From the NCBI RefSeq assembly GCF_003261175.1, contig NZ_QLNP01000003.1:33697-97696 (forward strand): a stretch of DNA of 64,000 bases, given 5' to 3'. Below the pieces are notes generated by a model. The model searched no databases. It worked only from the letters and a program-made list of their open reading frames with translations, and had not been told where the DNA came from. Both the position numbers and the translations under genes were made by a program. Below are positions 41,996 to 50,040 of this stretch, one piece after another (within the stretch, counting starts at the first letter, position 1; every line of letters starts with the position of its first letter). Source of the DNA: Arthrobacter globiformis. Lineage in GTDB: Bacteria > Actinomycetota > Actinomycetes > Actinomycetales > Micrococcaceae.

Positions 41996-42373
41996 TTAGC
42001 CGTTGGGCCGGTTCGGGAGGTACTGCACCGCCCACTTGTTGCCGTCCGGGTCGGCGAAGTAGACGAAGTGCCCCCAGTCCTGGATGTCCACGTCGCTGAC
42101 GTCCACGCCGTTGGCCTTGAGCTGGCTGTGCGCTTCGTTGATGTCGCTGACCACCAGCTGAAGGCTGGGCGCCGTGCCGGGAGGAGCATCGTTGAGCCCC
42201 TCCCCGATGGCGATCGAGCAGCCCGACCCGGGCGGGGTCAGCTGGACGAAGCGGAGCCCGTCCATGGGCCGTTCGTCGTAGTCAGCGTTGAAGCCGACCT
42301 TGTTGACGTAGAAGTCCTTGGCGCGGTCCACATCGGACACGGGTACGAAGACGAGTTCAAGTTTCCAGTCCAT
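41996..42373 (-). CDS. Single-domain VOC protein
   Basis: A 125-residue glyoxalase-fold protein: MDWKLELVFVPVSDVDRAKD with FYVNKVGF at the N-terminal repeat, and WGHFVYFADPDGNKWAVQYL at the C-terminal repeat. It fits the antibiotic-binding/dioxygenase-like branch, but ligands and substrate are unknown. Cytoplasmic and probably dimeric. No operon partner within 45 bases on either side with obvious functional relation. Confidence 0.88.
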   Translation of the reverse strand: MDWKLELVFVPVSDVDRAKDFYVNKVGFNADYDERPMDGLRFVQLTPPGSGCSIAIGEGLNDAPPGTAPSLQLVVSDINEAHSQLKANGVDVSDVDIQDWGHFVYFADPDGNKWAVQYLPNRPNG

Positions 42374-42450
42374 GGTGCACAGGCTAGCCGGGGCGCACTG
42401 CGCTCCGGAAGACCTCCGGCGCAGGGTCTTAGCCGAACCTTGCGGGCCGG

Positions 42451-43086
42451 TTACCCGGCAATGCCGTAGAGCCGGTCACCGGCGTCGCCCAGGCCCGGCA
42501 CGATGTAGGACTTCTCGTTCAGCTTCTCGTCGATGGAGGCGAGGACGATGGTGACGTTGGCGTCCTTCAGTTCCTCCTCCAGCTTGGCCAGGCCCTCCGG
42601 AGCGGCCAGCAGGCAGATGCAGGTGACGTCGGCTGCGCCGCGCTTGAACAGGAACTTGATGGCCTCGCGCAGGGTGCCGCCGGTGGCCAGCATGGGGTCG
42701 AGGACGAAGATCTGGCGTCCGGAAAGGTCATCCGGCAGCCGCTCCGCGTAGGTGATGATGTCCAGGGTTTCCTCGTCGCGGGCCATGCCCAGGAAGCCCA
42801 CTTCGGCGGTGGGGACCAGCTTGGTCATGCCCTCGAGCATGCCCAGCCCGGCGCGCAGGATGGGAACCACCAGCGGGGTGGGCTTGGTGAACGCGGTGCC
42901 GACGGTGGTGGCGACCGGAGTTTCAATGGTGACCGGCTGGGTGCGGACGTCGCGGGTGGCCTCGTAGGCGAGGAGCGTGACCAGCTCCTCCGTGAGCTGG
43001 CGGAAGACCGGCGAAGGGGTGTTCTTATCCCGCAGGACGGTGAGCTTGTGGGCGACCAGCGGATGGTCCACGAGGAGTGTGCGCAT
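42451..43086 (-). CDS. upp: Uracil phosphoribosyltransferase
   Basis: A 211-residue pyrimidine-salvage enzyme making UMP from uracil and PRPP. The N-terminus [20 protein letters not shown] and the catalytic loop [14 protein letters not shown] are diagnostic. The PRPP motif [16 protein letters not shown] and the uracil-binding end [16 protein letters not shown] complete the family pattern. Length is standard. Placed near tadA, a common actinobacterial arrangement. Confidence 0.97.
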   Translation of the reverse strand: MRTLLVDHPLVAHKLTVLRDKNTPSPVFRQLTEELVTLLAYEATRDVRTQPVTIETPVATTVGTAFTKPTPLVVPILRAGLGMLEGMTKLVPTAEVGFLGMARDEETLDIITYAERLPDDLSGRQIFVLDPMLATGGTLREAIKFLFKRGAADVTCICLLAAPEGLAKLEEELKDANVTIVLASIDEKLNEKSYIVPGLGDAGDRLYGIAG

Positions 43087-43098
43087 GGGTCAAAACTA

Positions 43099-43932
43099 TC
43101 ACCCGGGGCTTGGCTCCCCGCCCCGGTTTCCGGCTCCTCCCCCGGCATCGGGCGTCCCCTGCAGGCGCTCCTTCTGTTCGGCTTTGCTGTCTTTGAGATG
43201 GGCCGGGTGCTCGAATGTGGGGGCGGGGCCCGCATGCTCCCGCCGGCGGATGACATGGAACAGCCGGTGGGCCAGGATGACCACGGCAACCCAGGCCGCC
43301 CCGATCAGCCAGGCCGCCATCACGTCCGTCAGCCAGTGGTGGCCGAGGAACACCCGGCTCAGTCCCATAGCGATGATGAACGCTGCCCCCGCGATGATCA
43401 CCCAGGTCCGTGCCGAGGTCTTTCGGAACTGCAGGCACACCAGGTACACCACGATGCTGATCACCACGGTGGTGTTTAACGTGTGCCCGCTCGGAAACGA
43501 CGGCGAGAACTCAAACGGCGGAACGGCGTCGAGATGGTCAGGACGGGTGCGGCCCAGCAGGGTCTTGCCCACGCTGGTGGCGGTGACGGAGACTGCCGCC
43601 GCGCCGCCCACCAGGATGAGCGGCCGCCAACTGCGGCTGACATAGATCAGCCAGGCCACGAGAATGCTCGCCAGGATGGGCATGCCGATGCCGCCGCCGA
43701 TGTTCGTGAAGGCCGTAACGGCCGAGTCGAGTCCGGGGCTCCGGTACTCCTTGGCCAGCTGGAGGGCGGGCTTGTCCAGACCCGAGACGCCGTCCTGGTC
43801 CACGACGCTGTTGTACACCTCTGCGCTGAGGAGCGTGAGGACCACCACCAGGAAGCCGCCGATGATCAGCGTGATCCACAGGGCCGCGTAGGGCCCGAGC
43901 CACCTGCCGTACCGCTCAGTCAGGGACTTCAT
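43099..43932 (-). CDS. PAP2-family membrane phosphatase
   Basis: A 277-residue integral membrane protein with about six helices. The acid-phosphatase triplet is complete: KTLLGRTRPDH (motif 1), PSFPSGHT (motif 2) and SRVFLGHHWLTDV (motif 3). Likely dephosphorylates a lipid such as undecaprenyl pyrophosphate or phosphatidate at the outer face. A Pro/Gly-rich polar C-terminus of about 45 residues is extra. Starts 60 bases from, and divergent to, tadA; ends 12 bases before upp, perhaps in the same transcript. Confidence 0.9.
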   Translation of the reverse strand: MKSLTERYGRWLGPYAALWITLIIGGFLVVVLTLLSAEVYNSVVDQDGVSGLDKPALQLAKEYRSPGLDSAVTAFTNIGGGIGMPILASILVAWLIYVSRSWRPLILVGGAAAVSVTATSVGKTLLGRTRPDHLDAVPPFEFSPSFPSGHTLNTTVVISIVVYLVCLQFRKTSARTWVIIAGAAFIIAMGLSRVFLGHHWLTDVMAAWLIGAAWVAVVILAHRLFHVIRRREHAGPAPTFEHPAHLKDSKAEQKERLQGTPDAGGGAGNRGGEPSPG

Positions 43933-43992
43933 CGTTACTCCCGGCGCTTGCGTTGTCCGATGCTAAGTATCCTTCGAAACTATCATTGACCC

Positions 43993-44499
43993 ATGGCCCC
44001 GGCAGATCCGCAACACCTCGAATGGATGGGCCTTGCCCTCGAAGAAGCCCGGCGGGCCCTGGCTACCGAGGATGTGCCCATCGGCGCCGTCGTGATCGGC
44101 CCGGACGGGACCGTCCTGGGTACCGGACGCAACGAGCGTGAGGCCCTCGGGGACCCCACCGCGCACGCCGAGGTGGTGGCCATCCGCGGGGCCGCAGCAC
44201 GGCTGCGTGAACGTGCGGCGGCCGAAGGCGGCAGCGGCGACGGCTGGCGGCTGGAGGACTGCACGCTGGTGGTGACCCTGGAACCGTGCGCCATGTGTGC
44301 CGGCGCGATCGTTCTGGCCCGGATCCACCGCGTGGTGTTCGGGGCCTGGGATGAGAAGGCCGGGGCGGCGGGCTCCGTTTTCGACATTCTGCGCGAGCGC
44401 CGACTGAACCACTGGGTGCAGGTTTATGCCGGCGTGCAGGAGGAAGAATGCGGCATGCTGCTGCGGGAGTTTTTCGCGGTGCACCGCACCGGCAGTTAA
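43993..44499 (+). CDS. tadA: tRNA-specific adenosine deaminase
   Basis: A 168-residue zinc deaminase that converts A34 of tRNA-Arg(ACG) to inosine. The HAE motif (TAHAEVVAIRGAA) supplies the ligand His and catalytic Glu, and EPCAMCAGAIV the two zinc Cys. An N-terminal MGLALEEARRALATEDVPIG and a C-terminal CGMLLREFF are family typical. A Gly/Arg-rich insert (RERAAAEGGSGDGW) separates the two motifs. Its substrate tRNA gene is also in this window (27138-27211). Confidence 0.95.
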   Translation: MAPADPQHLEWMGLALEEARRALATEDVPIGAVVIGPDGTVLGTGRNEREALGDPTAHAEVVAIRGAAARLRERAAAEGGSGDGWRLEDCTLVVTLEPCAMCAGAIVLARIHRVVFGAWDEKAGAAGSVFDILRERRLNHWVQVYAGVQEEECGMLLREFFAVHRTGS

Positions 44500-44507
44500 C
44501 GGGCCAG

Positions 44508-45731
44508 CTAGCCCACGGCGTCCAGCGCCTCGATCCGCACCTGGCGGGACGCCGGCGAATCCAGGCTGAAGGAGCGGAAGTCGCCCAGGTCCTCCCGGAT
44601 CCACGCCTCAACCTCCGCGATGCGCTGCTCGACGGCGGGCGTCCGGCCGGCAAAGAGCCAGGCCGCGATCCTTTCCCTGCCGGGATCGTACTGCCAGAGC
44701 CCGATGATCCTGCCGCGGTCAAAGATGGGATGGTCAGGCAAGTCCGCCTGCAGCGCCAGGGTGGCGTCCAGCAGCTTCCGGTCCCGGTCCTCGTCCGCAA
44801 ACAGGTCCGCCGCGTTCCGCCGGTGCAGCACCAGCGAATCGGTGCCGGCCAGCAGCTGGATCTGTTCCCCTTCCGGTGGACTGAAGTCCGCGAGGCGTTC
44901 GACGTCGGCGGGTAGCATCCAGAGCACGTCGCCGGCTGCGGTGGGCACCTCCACGGCCCCGACGGCGGCGAGCGCCGCCTTGCTGTCGGTGAGGGTGAAG
45001 CCGGAGAACCACTGGGATTGCTTAACGGTGGCGCCGCCAGTCCAGCCGAGGTAGCGGCGGATCAGTTCCTCGCGGGCGCCTTCGGGGCCGAGCCGGCTGG
45101 GAGGCAGGGCCCACTGCGTGTAGCCATAGCGCTGCTGGTCAAGGCGCCCGTTGACCGGAACACGGCGGATCCGGCCGTCTGCCTGCAGCAGCCCCAGCGC
45201 CGTGGGCAGCGTGGTGGCGGCCCCCTTTTTCTTGCCTTCCTCGCCCAGGCTCCGCACTGACTCCCCCAGCTCCTCCTTGAGCTGCCGGGGGTCCAGCGGA
45301 CCGTCGGCTTCGCCGAGGACGTGCAGGATTTGTTCCTCCAGCAGCGTGATCTCGCCGCGGTCCACGCCGAGCCGCGCCAGCACTCGGAAGGCCTCTTCGG
45401 CGCTTTTGCCCAGGCTTAGTGCCCAGTCGAAGTCCTCCCGGCCCAGCACGTAGGTGCAGCCGCGGGCGGTGGGCAGTTCGTGGATCCTCAGCTCGCGGAC
45501 GTCCCTATCCACCTGCTCACGCCGGATTCCGGCGCGCGCGAAGAGGGTCAGGTACGGGTTGGCACCGCCCACAGACCTCGCCCAGCCCGCCGCAGCGAGC
45601 ACCTCCTGCGACGTGCGGCCTTCGAGTGTGCCGTCCAGCCCCTGCCGGTGCCAGGCCCAGGCACGGAGCAGCTCCGGGGTGAGGGCTTCAACAGCTGGCA
45701 GGGTGGCGGCAGACGGGACGTGGCTGGTCAT
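44508..45731 (-). CDS. AlkZ/YcaQ-family DNA glycosylase-like winged-helix protein
   Basis: A 407-residue protein of the HTH_42 (AlkZ/YcaQ) family, tandem winged helices with a C-terminal beta-barrel. RAWAWHRQGLDG at the N-terminus and TVKQSQWFSGF, carrying the Q-x-Q catalytic pattern, are the markers. AlkZ of Streptomyces unhooks interstrand DNA crosslinks such as azinomycin adducts. The start ATG lies only three bases after the stop of the glycosyltransferase gene, so it is the fourth gene of the operon from 48357. Whether it protects against a product of that operon is speculation. Confidence 0.85.
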   Translation of the reverse strand: MTSHVPSAATLPAVEALTPELLRAWAWHRQGLDGTLEGRTSQEVLAAAGWARSVGGANPYLTLFARAGIRREQVDRDVRELRIHELPTARGCTYVLGREDFDWALSLGKSAEEAFRVLARLGVDRGEITLLEEQILHVLGEADGPLDPRQLKEELGESVRSLGEEGKKKGAATTLPTALGLLQADGRIRRVPVNGRLDQQRYGYTQWALPPSRLGPEGAREELIRRYLGWTGGATVKQSQWFSGFTLTDSKAALAAVGAVEVPTAAGDVLWMLPADVERLADFSPPEGEQIQLLAGTDSLVLHRRNAADLFADEDRDRKLLDATLALQADLPDHPIFDRGRIIGLWQYDPGRERIAAWLFAGRTPAVEQRIAEVEAWIREDLGDFRSFSLDSPASRQVRIEALDAVG

Positions 45732-45734
45732 GCC

Positions 45735-46895
45735 TCATTCTCCATCAGCAGGCGGTTGCGAGGAATGGCCGCCCGGCGACGCTTTCGGCGCCACGTAGCC
45801 GAGCACCTGCCGGGCAGTGGCATCCCAGCCGGGCAGGAGTTCCCTCCCGGCGAGGGCGCGTCGGCGCCATTCGGCGCGCAGCCCGGGGTCCGTGAGCCAG
45901 CTGCGCAGCAGGGCCGCCAGCGGCTCCGGGTCCGCTTCCCCGTCGGCAGGTTCGCTGCTTCGCTCGTCAGGTTCGCCGCCGAGTTCGACGACGGCGCCGG
46001 GCAGGGCGGGTCCAGCACCATTCGGACGTCCTGGGGCAGTTTCCGCACCCAGCCCGAGCGCCTCCACCGCGCCGGTGCCCGCCCGGACGATGACCGGCAC
46101 CCCGCGGGCCACGGACTCGGTGACCGCCATGCCGAATGCCTCCACCTTGGAGACCAGCAGGCTCAGGTCGGCGGCGTCCCACTGCTCCTCCAATGCCCCG
46201 CCGGTTAGTTCGCCGGGCAGCTGCACCCGGCTGCCCAGGCCGTAGTGGTCTACTGCAGCCGCGACCTGGCGGGCGTAGCCGGGGTCCGCGGTGGCCGATC
46301 CGACGAGCGCCGCCGTCCACTCCAGATCCTGCAGCCGGGCCAGCGCGCCGAGGAGAACCAGCTGGTCCTTGTTGGGCAGGAGTGCTGCCACGGCCAGCAG
46401 TCGCGGCGGCTCGGATCCGTCCGCCACCGGGCCGCGCTCGGTTCCGGGCAGCGCCGCGCGGACGCCGGCTAGGCCGTGCCGCCGGCTGATTTCGGCGGCG
46501 GCGGAGCCGCTGGTGCAGATCACGCCGGCGGCCGCCCGCAGCGCCCGGGCTTCCAGGTCCGCATGTTCGTCCAGGGGCATGTGCAACAGGACCCACGGCG
46601 CGTGGCCGGCCTCGGCGGCTTCCTCCATCGCTTCGGGGGCGCCAGAGGCGACCAGACCGTCAACGATCGTGACGGTGTTGGTTCCTGCGGTGGTCCCCGT
46701 CGTGAGCAAGCCGGCCAGCCGCCGTCGTTCTTCCTTGCTGCCAACCGGCCAGTTGCCGACGACCGGCTGGATGGTTACCGCTGTTCCCAGTTGCTCGAGG
46801 CCCTGCGCCAGCGCTGCGTTGTAGACGTTGCCGCCGGAGTTGTGCCGGATGTTTGCGGGTACCAGGAGCCGGATGGCAGGCGGCGGGGGCAGCAT
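45735..46895 (-). CDS. GT4-type glycosyltransferase in PTPS operon
   Basis: A 386-residue GT-B glycosyltransferase. The N-domain starts IRLLVPANIRHNSGGNVYNA with the Gly-rich donor/acceptor loop, and the C-domain has the GT4 pattern LLAVAALLPNKDQLVLLGAL, VQLPGELTGGALEEQWDAAD and SKVEAFGMAVTESVARGVPV (E-x7-E). No membrane helix. ATG 46895 is seven bases after the PTPS-like stop. Donor and acceptor are unknown. Conserved linkage suggests it glycosylates a small molecule made by the two upstream gene products. Confidence 0.86.
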   Translation of the reverse strand: MLPPPPAIRLLVPANIRHNSGGNVYNAALAQGLEQLGTAVTIQPVVGNWPVGSKEERRRLAGLLTTGTTAGTNTVTIVDGLVASGAPEAMEEAAEAGHAPWVLLHMPLDEHADLEARALRAAAGVICTSGSAAAEISRRHGLAGVRAALPGTERGPVADGSEPPRLLAVAALLPNKDQLVLLGALARLQDLEWTAALVGSATADPGYARQVAAAVDHYGLGSRVQLPGELTGGALEEQWDAADLSLLVSKVEAFGMAVTESVARGVPVIVRAGTGAVEALGLGAETAPGRPNGAGPALPGAVVELGGEPDERSSEPADGEADPEPLAALLRSWLTDPGLRAEWRRRALAGRELLPGWDATARQVLGYVAPKASPGGHSSQPPADGE

Positions 46896-46902
46896 GGCCG
46901 GG

Positions 46903-47301
46903 TCAGCTGCGGTCGAATTCAAGGGCATAGCTCGCCCAGGCATCGGGGTTTTCCCGGAGGGTGACGTCCAGGCCGGCGAGCTCACGTCCGTCCTTATCCT
47001 CCCGCAAGCGCTTTGCGACGGCGTCGGCAATGTACTGCGCCAAGGCCTCCGTGGTGCTTAGTTTGCCGGCGAAGTCCGGGTGCTCGTCCAGGTTCCGGTA
47101 GTTGAGCCCGGCCAGCACCTCCTCAATCATGTTGCCGGCTGCGCCGATGTCCAGGACGATGGCGTCGTCGTTGAGGGCACGACGGCGGAACGTCACTTCC
47201 GCGACGAAGGTCGCCCCGTGCAGGCCCTGGGCGGGCCCGAAGGCCTCGCGGGGAAGGCTATGGGCAATCATGAAGTGGCGGCGTACGGTCAGGCTGAACA
47301 C
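46903..47301 (-). CDS. PTPS/QueD-fold protein lacking canonical catalytic residues
   Basis: A 132-residue T-fold protein alignable end to end with QueD/6-pyruvoyltetrahydropterin synthase. First zinc His (His14 in FMIAHSL) and second (His28 in GLHGATF) remain, but the third is Ala30, the catalytic Cys is Ala24, and the Asp-His dyad is Asn67-Tyr68 (GLNYRNLDEHPDF). The purine-anchoring Glu near the C-terminus (LRENPDAW) is kept, so pterin or GTP-like binding may persist. GTG start with GAGGTAA ahead, four bases after the dehydrogenase stop. Annotation pipelines will probably call it 6-carboxytetrahydropterin synthase; that activity is doubtful. Confidence 0.8.
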   Translation of the reverse strand: MFSLTVRRHFMIAHSLPREAFGPAQGLHGATFVAEVTFRRRALNDDAIVLDIGAAGNMIEEVLAGLNYRNLDEHPDFAGKLSTTEALAQYIADAVAKRLREDKDGRELAGLDVTLRENPDAWASYALEFDRS

Positions 47302-47304
47302 TGG

Positions 47305-48357
47305 TTACCTCGCGGTTTCGGTGGGTTCGGTTTCATGGACGGGGTATTCGGGGCCGGAGGCTTCCGTGGGCGGGTATTCAATGACGTGGCACAGCGCTTC
47401 GAGCCGGCCCTCGGCCAGGTCCTGGACCACGCCGGGCAGCCCGGCGAAGTCCGAGGCGCCGGTAAGGAAGGCGTCGAACACCGGGTCCTCCAGCAGGGAC
47501 ACAGCGAGCTCCAGCCTGTCGGCGTTGGTCCGGCGGTGCCGGCGGGCCCGCGCCACGGCGCCCACCTGACTGGCCCGGATGGACAGCCTGCGCGCGTGGA
47601 AGTCCTCACCGAGCGGGAGCGTGATTTTCCGGTCGGCGTACCAGGACATCTCGATGATGTCGCCCTCATCGCCCACCAGCTTCAGGCTGCGTTCCAGCCC
47701 GCCTTCGGACGCGGAGCAGTGGAACACGATGTCGCAGTCCGGCAGGGCATCATCCGGGAGGGCGAAATCAACGCCGACGGCGTCGGCGAGGTCCTTGCGG
47801 GCTGGATCGAGGTCCACGAGTTGGAGCCGTGCGAGGGGAAACGTGCGCAGCAGCGTGGCCACCATGCCGCCCACCAGCCCGGCGCCGATCACGGCGACGC
47901 GGTCGCCCAGCCTTGGCCCCGCCTCCCAAAGGGCGTTCACGGCCGTTTCCACGGTGCCGGTGAGGACCGCGCGGCGGGGAGGAACGGCGTCGGGAACGCG
48001 GGTCAGCGAGGACACCGGGACCACGTAGAGGTCCTGGTGCGGGTGGAGACAGAACACGGTTTGCCCCACCCAGTCCGCCGGGCCCTGCTCCACCACCCCC
48101 ACGGACAGGTAGCCGAACTTCACCGGCGATGGGAAGGAGCCCTCCTGGTGCGGGGCGCGCATTTCCTCGGCGACGCAGGGCGGAACGGCGGCCTGGTGGA
48201 CTACAAGTTCGGTGCCCTTGCTGATGCCGGAGTACAGCGAGCGCACCAGCGCCTCCTCCGGGCCGGGAACGGGCAACTCCTCGGCGCGGAGTTCACCCTG
48301 GCCGGGGCCCACGGTCCAATATGCGGTTGCTTCGGTCTGCTGCTGGAAAGTAGTCAT
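47305..48357 (-). CDS. BchC-like medium-chain dehydrogenase
   Basis: A 350-residue MDR-family protein. The N-domain SLYSGISKGTELVVHQAAVP resembles BchC and its actinobacterial relatives, with no full structural zinc lobe seen. The Rossmann domain has LGDRVAVIGAGLVGGMVATL and an acidic strand end (LQLVDLDPARK), favouring NAD. Leads an operon of four tightly spaced genes (dehydrogenase, PTPS-like, GT4, AlkZ-like). The reaction is probably oxidation of an alcohol on an unidentified, possibly pterin-derived or glycosylated, compound. The ribosome binding site is weak. Confidence 0.85.
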   Translation of the reverse strand: MTTFQQQTEATAYWTVGPGQGELRAEELPVPGPEEALVRSLYSGISKGTELVVHQAAVPPCVAEEMRAPHQEGSFPSPVKFGYLSVGVVEQGPADWVGQTVFCLHPHQDLYVVPVSSLTRVPDAVPPRRAVLTGTVETAVNALWEAGPRLGDRVAVIGAGLVGGMVATLLRTFPLARLQLVDLDPARKDLADAVGVDFALPDDALPDCDIVFHCSASEGGLERSLKLVGDEGDIIEMSWYADRKITLPLGEDFHARRLSIRASQVGAVARARRHRRTNADRLELAVSLLEDPVFDAFLTGASDFAGLPGVVQDLAEGRLEALCHVIEYPPTEASGPEYPVHETEPTETAR

Positions 48358-48494
48358 CTTGCTTATGAATCTAGTGCCCGGCCCCGATTTCCGGGAAGAC
48401 GCGGCCCGGCTTGGCCGCTACGGGCCCGTCTCGCGGCCGTGCGAAGCATGCCGTTTTGGGGATGCGGGCCTTGCTCCGGTACCCTATTGAGGTT

Positions 48495-48581
48495 GGTGAC
48501 GTGTCCGAGCGGCCGAAGGTGCAACACTCGAAATGTTGTTTGGTGTAAAAGCCAACGTGGGTTCAAATCCCACCGTCACCG
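48495..48581 (+). tRNA. tRNA-Ser (CGA)
   Basis: An 87-base class II tRNA. GGTGACG (48495-48501) pairs with CGTCACC (48574-48580), with discriminator G. The anticodon arm CAACA-CTCGAAA-TGTTG gives CGA. A long variable arm and TTCAAAT T-loop are present. Confidence 0.95.
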
Positions 48582-48592
48582 CCACGTAGAAA

Positions 48593-48632
48593 GGCCCCGG
48601 TTCCCCTGTAACAAAGCGAACCGGGGTCTTTT
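48593..48632 (+). terminator. Intrinsic terminator after tRNA-Ser (CGA)
   Basis: CCCCGGTTC (48595-48603) pairs with GAACCGGGG (48618-48626), followed by TCTTTT. Confidence 0.8.
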
Positions 48633-48926
48633 GCTTTATGCGGACGGGGCTAACCCGGACGGGCTCGCAACCCCGCCGCCGGAGTTAGAGGGCGGCGCTG
48701 CCGCCGCGCTGTATGTCGCCCGGGGGCGGCGGCCCGCTCATTCCCCGGTTCGCAGAGCGGGCCGCCTACCGAAGCCGTAGATCCAGGAGACCCGTTACGG
48801 CGACGGTAGCGGGATAGTACCGCCGCAGGCTTGGGAAAAGGTGGCGCCGATTTGGAACCTAAGCAAGCTGTCCATTAGTTTTGACGAGAACGTTCCGTGT
48901 TCCCCCATACACGGAGCGGTTGCCTA
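48633..48926. other. Hairpin-rich intergenic region, no gene recognised
   Basis: No reading frame with coding character. A strong stem at 48728-48766 (GGCGGCCCGCTC with GAGCGGGCCGCC, 15-base loop), a smaller CCGTGT/ACACGG stem around 48896-48915, and a TTGACG -35-like hexamer precede the perfect terminator at 48927. A short structured RNA on the plus strand is possible; it lacks the conserved core of SRP RNA. Confidence 0.4.
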
Positions 48927-48964
48927 GAAGAACCCCGCCGCACTCCTGTGCGGCGGGGTTCTTC
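48927..48964. terminator. Bidirectional 17-bp terminator
   Basis: GAAGAACCCCGCCGCAC (48927-48943) pairs perfectly with 48948-48964 around TCCT. It follows the minus-strand gene ending at 48991 and any plus-strand transcript from the hairpin-rich region. Confidence 0.8.
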
Positions 48965-48990
48965 GCTGTATGAGCCAACAGCCGGGTGTG

Positions 48991-49344
48991 TTACTCGGAG
49001 CCGGACTTCTGTTCCCGGTCGAGGAGGTTCTTCCTGATCTCGTCCAGCTTCTCCTTGATGACCCGCTCCGCGTCCGAGATGGTCTTCCCGGCGCTGCTCA
49101 GCGGATCCAGCTGCACGTACACCTCGTGCGCCACGGGCAGGTCGTACTCATCCTTCAGGTGCGTGCCGCCGCCTACGCCGTCCAGGGTCAAGTACACCTG
49201 GGCGTCGGTCCGGGCGATTCCGGCGATCCTGCCGAACACCACGGTGAAATCGTTCGGCTGAAAGCTAACCGTCTGGCCAACGTGGCTGCGGTCAAGCTCC
49301 CCCGCCGTCACGGCCTTCTCATACTGGCTTCCGCTGTAGTTCAT
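48991..49344 (-). CDS. Hypothetical protein (117 aa)
   Basis: A 117-residue soluble protein starting MNYSGSQYEKAVTAGELDRS. A beta-rich centre (GQTVSFQPNDFTVVFGRIAG; AQVYLTLDGVGG) is followed by a charged C-terminal helix (AERVIKEKLDEIRKNLLDRE). No known family recognised. A start codon with GGAG-type purines upstream (GAGTAGCG) is present. Transcribed alone, bounded by the terminator at 48927. Confidence 0.7.
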   Translation of the reverse strand: MNYSGSQYEKAVTAGELDRSHVGQTVSFQPNDFTVVFGRIAGIARTDAQVYLTLDGVGGGTHLKDEYDLPVAHEVYVQLDPLSSAGKTISDAERVIKEKLDEIRKNLLDREQKSGSE

Positions 49345-49458
49345 CGCTACTCCTCAATTTCGGGGTGGTGACTTACGCCTGCAGTCTATGGCGGACGGGC
49401 GGCACGCGCTTGAATGGTTGCAGATCTTTTCGCGCGCAGCAGCTGGCAGGAGGCACTC

Positions 49459-50040
49459 ATGAACGCCACAGGCACCAGGAGCACGGACTACGCCTTCGTC
49501 ACGGAGTGGCGGGTGGCCGGGACGGCCGAGGAGGTGGCAGCGGTTCTGGGTGACGCCGCAGGGCTGGCGCGGTGGTGGCCGTCTGTGTATCTAAGCGTCA
49601 GCCCCATCCATCCGGGCAGTGAAAACGGCGTGGGGCGGATGGCAAGGCTGCACACCAAGGGCTGGCTCCCCTATACCCTGCGGTGGACCCTCACCGTCAC
49701 GGAACCGATCACCAGCAAGGGCTTCGCGATCCGCGCAACGGGCGACCTGGACGGGACCGGACGCTGGACATTCGAGCAGGACGGCCCGGAGGTCCTGATC
49801 ACATATGACTGGCGGGTCAGCGCCACCAAGCCGCTGCTGAGGCGGCTCAGCTGGCTGCTGAAACCCGGCTTCTCCGCCAACCACCGGTGGGCAATGGCCC
49901 GGGGCCAGGAAAGCCTCGCGCTGGAACTGCGTCGCCGGAGGGCGGGAACCGGTCCGCACTCCGTCCCCGCACCACCGCCGCCCACGTTCCCGCGGGTGGC
50001 GGGGCGTGGGCGGCGGATGGACGAGCGGGTTCGTGGCTAG
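49459..50040 (+). CDS. SRPBCC/START-like domain protein
   Basis: A 193-residue protein of the polyketide cyclase/START fold: DYAFVTEWRVAGTAEEVAAV, GLARWWPSVYLSV, then ISKGFAIRATGDLDGTGRW-type strands and a long C-terminal helix (SANHRWAMARGQESLALELR). Such proteins bind hydrophobic ligands or help aromatic cyclisation; the ligand is unknown. AGGAGG precedes ATG 49459. A Pro/Arg-rich tail of about 30 residues follows the domain. Its stop overlaps the convergent RND gene stop by three bases. Confidence 0.87.
   Translation: MNATGTRSTDYAFVTEWRVAGTAEEVAAVLGDAAGLARWWPSVYLSVSPIHPGSENGVGRMARLHTKGWLPYTLRWTLTVTEPITSKGFAIRATGDLDGTGRWTFEQDGPEVLITYDWRVSATKPLLRRLSWLLKPGFSANHRWAMARGQESLALELRRRRAGTGPHSVPAPPPPTFPRVAGRGRRMDERVRG

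Noticed and set aside
48640-48926. Signal recognition particle RNA next to tRNA-Ser, as in some actinobacteria
   Set aside because: The conserved SRP core (GGAAGGGAGCAGC-type tetraloop region) is not present.
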